Shown one piece after another: positions 6,181 to 8,029 of a stretch of 8,029 nucleotides of DNA. How positions within the stretch are numbered: position 1 is the first letter of the stretch; every line of letters starts with the position of its first letter. A model generated the notes under the pieces. That model had not been told where the DNA came from. It saw nothing but the letters and a program-made list of their open reading frames with translations, and ran no database searches. Source of the DNA: Bacteroidota bacterium (lineage in GTDB: Bacteria > Bacteroidota > Bacteroidia > NS11-12g > UBA955); assembly GCA_018969565.1 (NCBI GenBank), contig JAGWYC010000084.1, positions 1-8,029 on the forward strand. Direction: 5' to 3'. Both the position numbers and the translations under genes were made by a program.

Positions 6181-7149
6181 AGCTTGCGTGAAACAGAAAA
6201 TCCAGAGGGGCAGTTGCCTGAGGAACAAAGAAAAGGAAAAGAGTTCTTCCGGGATAAGTATTTCATCAAAGACATTGAGAACATCACCGGGATAAAATCG
6301 TTTACCCTGCGTGTATGGGAACAGCGCTATGGCCTGCTCAAACCCAAACGCACGGAAACAAATATCCGCTACTATGAAGAAGATGACCTGAAGTATATGC
6401 TCAATGTGGCCATACTGTGCAACAATGGCATTAAAATAAAAACCATTGCCCAGATGAGCAGAGAGGAAGTGCAGAAACGCACCCTTGAAATTCATGAAAA
6501 CCACACACAATACGAAGGACAAATTCAGGCTTTGGTTTCCACGATGATGGACTTTGACGAACGGGAATTCAATAAAACCCTGTCGGTCAATGTGTTGAAA
6601 ATTGGCATGGAAGAGACCATGAGCCGCATCATTTTTCCGTTCATGGAGCATATTGGCCTGCTGTGGTTAGGCGGAAGTATTCATCCTGCTCATGAGCACT
6701 TTATCACCAACCTGATCAGGCAGCGTTTATATGTTTCCATTGATCAACTGAATCTGAATCCGGTTCCCGGCGCACGCCGGTATCTGCTGTTTGTGCCTTC
6801 CGGTGAACCTCATGACCTGAGTTTGTTGTTCGCCAACTATATCCTTCGTGCAAGGGGTCAAAGCGTGATTTATCTGGGTACTTCTACGCCGTTGGAAGAC
6901 CTGAACAGTATCTTTTCGGTGCATGTGCCTGATTTCATTTTCTGCTCCCTCACGGCGGCCAATACCAATCTGCCCACACAGATTTTCATCAATGCCATCA
7001 GTAAAAGCTGGCCGGATACGAAAATCCTGCTTACCGGTATGCAGGTAATTAAAAGAAAAGACCTCCATATCCCCGGTAATGTATTGGTGCTGAATAATCC
7101 GGGCGAGTTTATCGCTTTCATTGAACAACAAACCCATAAGCCTGTCTGA
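6178..7149 (+). CDS. MerR-family transcriptional regulator with CarH/LitR-like B12-binding region
   Basis: This 323-aa protein has a MerR winged-helix N-terminal domain and a C-terminal cobalamin-binding-type region. Seen: an unusual hydrophilic leader (1-27), then YFIKDIENITGIKSFTLRVW at 28-47, EQRYGLLKPKRTETNIRYY at 48-66, a linker helix, a four-helix-bundle-like part (about 110-190), and a Rossmann-like part (about 200-315). The CarH-type Wx9EH motif is present: Trp163, Glu173, His174. The Rossmann half has GEPHDLSLLF at 209-218, where His212 matches the lower axial ligand of the [D/E]xHxxG motif, but the Gly is Ser215. The residue after Trp163 is Leu, where T. thermophilus CarH has the light-state ligand His132. 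Known relatives repress carotenoid or photolyase genes in the dark and release DNA on illumination of adenosylcobalamin. Divergence from SDR-phrB makes that operon the obvious target. Whether it still binds B12 or senses light is open. Confidence 0.88.
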   Translation: MSLRETENPEGQLPEEQRKGKEFFRDKYFIKDIENITGIKSFTLRVWEQRYGLLKPKRTETNIRYYEEDDLKYMLNVAILCNNGIKIKTIAQMSREEVQKRTLEIHENHTQYEGQIQALVSTMMDFDEREFNKTLSVNVLKIGMEETMSRIIFPFMEHIGLLWLGGSIHPAHEHFITNLIRQRLYVSIDQLNLNPVPGARRYLLFVPSGEPHDLSLLFANYILRARGQSVIYLGTSTPLEDLNSIFSVHVPDFIFCSLTAANTNLPTQIFINAISKSWPDTKILLTGMQVIKRKDLHIPGNVLVLNNPGEFIAFIEQQTHKPV

Positions 7150-7264
7150 TCAGCATACGGTCTCGAGTGCGTCTGCATGAAAAAGATGCGGGCACCGAAA
7201 ATTCCTGAGCAGCGTCAGCCACAGTTAATAAGCCAACAGTAATATATTTACCGACGTGAATTCC
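7150..7264 (+). other. Gap between regulator and ABC ATPase gene
   Basis: There is no gene in these 115 bases. An imperfect hairpin is possible: CGGT (7158-7161) with ACCG (7194-7197) at the base and GCAT (7175-7178) with ATGC (7186-7189) around the loop GAAAAAG; the middle is poorly paired and no T-run follows, so it is a poor terminator. TATATTTA (7243-7250) resembles the Bacteroidota -7 box TAnnTTTG, but no TTG-type -33 element lies at the right distance, and the leader would be only some ten bases. Confidence 0.3.
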
Positions 7265-8029
7265 ATGCCTTTGCTGGAACTTGATTCCTGGTGCATTTCC
7301 AGTCCGAAGCTTATGTTGGTTGAACCGCTCTCGCTTACACTACCGAAAGGTGAAATCATGGGAATTGCTGGAGAATCAGGTTCGGGTAAAACCCTGACCT
7401 TGCTTTCCGTAGCCGGATTATTGCCTCCCGGCCTGTCTGCCTCAGGTGCACTGCAATTCAGTGGCAAAGCTGTTGAACACCGTCGTCGGGACAATGCCGA
7501 TGATGCGATGCTGCGGAGTTTTCGCCGGAAATCAGTTGGATTCATTTTTCAGGAACCTATGAGTGCCCTGAATCCTACCATGCGCTGTGGTAAGCAGTTG
7601 CTGGAGTGTATGGACGAGGACAATAAGCCGGGAAAGCTGGAAAAAGCCCTTTCGCTGCTCAGAGAAACAGGCCTTTCCGAGCCGGAACGCATCATGCGCT
7701 CCTACCCTTTTCAAATCAGCGGCGGGCAAAGGCAAAGGCTGATGATTGCCATGGCACTGGCCAACGACCCGGAACTGTTGCTGGCGGATGAGCCCACCAC
7801 AGCGCTGGATGCCGAACTAAAACACCAGGTAAGCGCCCTGATGACCGAACTGTGTCGGAGCCGTGGAGTTTCACTGATGTTGGTTTCCCATGACCTCGAA
7901 CTACTCGGAAAATACTGCGATTCCCTGTTGGTGATGCAACAGGGTCGTGTGGTGGAACAAGGTTTTGCAAAAAGCTTGCTGCAGCAGCCGGAACATCCCT
8001 ATACCCGTATGTTGCTCGACTGTCGTCCC
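7265..8029 (+). CDS. Oligopeptide/dipeptide-type ABC transporter ATP-binding protein (partial, 3' end missing)
   Basis: The reading frame is open from ATG 7265 to the window edge, 255 codons. It is an ABC ATPase: Walker A GESGSGKT at 36-43, Q-loop FQEPMSALNP at 95-104, signature ISGGQRQR at 151-158, Walker B LLLADEPTTALD at 171-182, H-loop His209, and HPYTRMLL at 244-251. The last motif and the ExMSALNP form are marks of the DppD/OppD peptide-transporter branch, so it probably energises uptake of short peptides or a related solute at the inner membrane. In this phylum such proteins are often fused tandem ATPases of about 550 aa, and the window ends where the first domain would end. The start is ATG 7265; a GTG three codons upstream (7256) is possible, and TAA at 7229-7231 closes the frame. 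No permease genes are visible. It is in the same direction as the regulator, 115 nt downstream, and probably a separate unit. Confidence 0.92.
   Translation, partial: MPLLELDSWCISSPKLMLVEPLSLTLPKGEIMGIAGESGSGKTLTLLSVAGLLPPGLSASGALQFSGKAVEHRRRDNADDAMLRSFRRKSVGFIFQEPMSALNPTMRCGKQLLECMDEDNKPGKLEKALSLLRETGLSEPERIMRSYPFQISGGQRQRLMIAMALANDPELLLADEPTTALDAELKHQVSALMTELCRSRGVSLMLVSHDLELLGKYCDSLLVMQQGRVVEQGFAKSLLQQPEHPYTRMLLDCRP

Noticed and set aside
6180..6287. N-terminal extension of the SDR protein from ATG 6287
   Set aside because: The extra 36 residues have no family counterpart and precede the canonical MKKKILITG start; using it would bury the start deep inside the regulator gene.
6073..6651. 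Open frame of 192 codons on the - strand across the regulator/SDR junction
   Set aside because: It lies opposite the well-supported MerR gene and the SDR start, has no recognisable domain, and its composition reads like the antisense of helical coding sequence.
7146..7153. CTGATCAG palindrome at the end of the regulator gene
   Set aside because: Eight-base palindromes are common by chance, and it overlaps the stop codon with no repeat partner.
7225..7970. Three - strand open frames opposite the ABC ATPase
   Set aside because: The + strand has every ABC motif in one open frame to the window edge; the - frames are antisense shadows.

Overview
The window looks like a piece of a Bacteroidota chromosome, most likely from the Chitinophagales/Sphingobacteriales side; the class is a guess. 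The evidence is the mrdA-rodA cell-elongation pair, a stand-alone MnmD-type tRNA methyltransferase, a RemB/Wzi-like outer-membrane protein, starts without clear Shine-Dalgarno sequences, and the style of the MerR/B12-like regulator. It is almost wholly coding. No tRNA, rRNA, CRISPR array or insertion sequence was seen, and the largest gap is about 115 bases.

Left block (1-2136, + strand): the C-terminal end of penicillin-binding protein 2 overlaps rodA by 32 nt, and rodA overlaps mnmD in an ATGA. The three were probably translated from one message. PBP2 and RodA form the elongasome transpeptidase/glycosyltransferase pair. MnmD modifies the wobble uridine of tRNAs and is a functionally unrelated passenger. 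A hairpin at 2162-2187 lies where this block converges with the next.

Middle block (2208-6179, - strand): read from the right, it holds a TIGR01777-type NAD(P)-binding SDR protein, a class I CPD photolyase overlapping it by 14 nt, and, after a 68-nt gap, a 566-aa outer-membrane beta-barrel-like protein of the Wzi/RemB type. The gap carries a possible hairpin followed by T runs, so the barrel gene may be only partly coupled to the photolyase.

Right block (6178-8029, + strand): a MerR-family regulator with a CarH/LitR-like C-terminal cobalamin-binding-type region is divergent from the SDR gene. The two start codons share the palindrome CATG, so there is no intergenic DNA between them. After about 115 bases comes an oligopeptide-type ABC ATPase that runs off the window.

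The most interesting unit is the regulator/SDR/photolyase group (3977-7149). It reads as a probable light- or stress-responsive repair module, with altered residues at the regulator's expected B12 ligand sites and at the photolyase's expected folate-antenna site.
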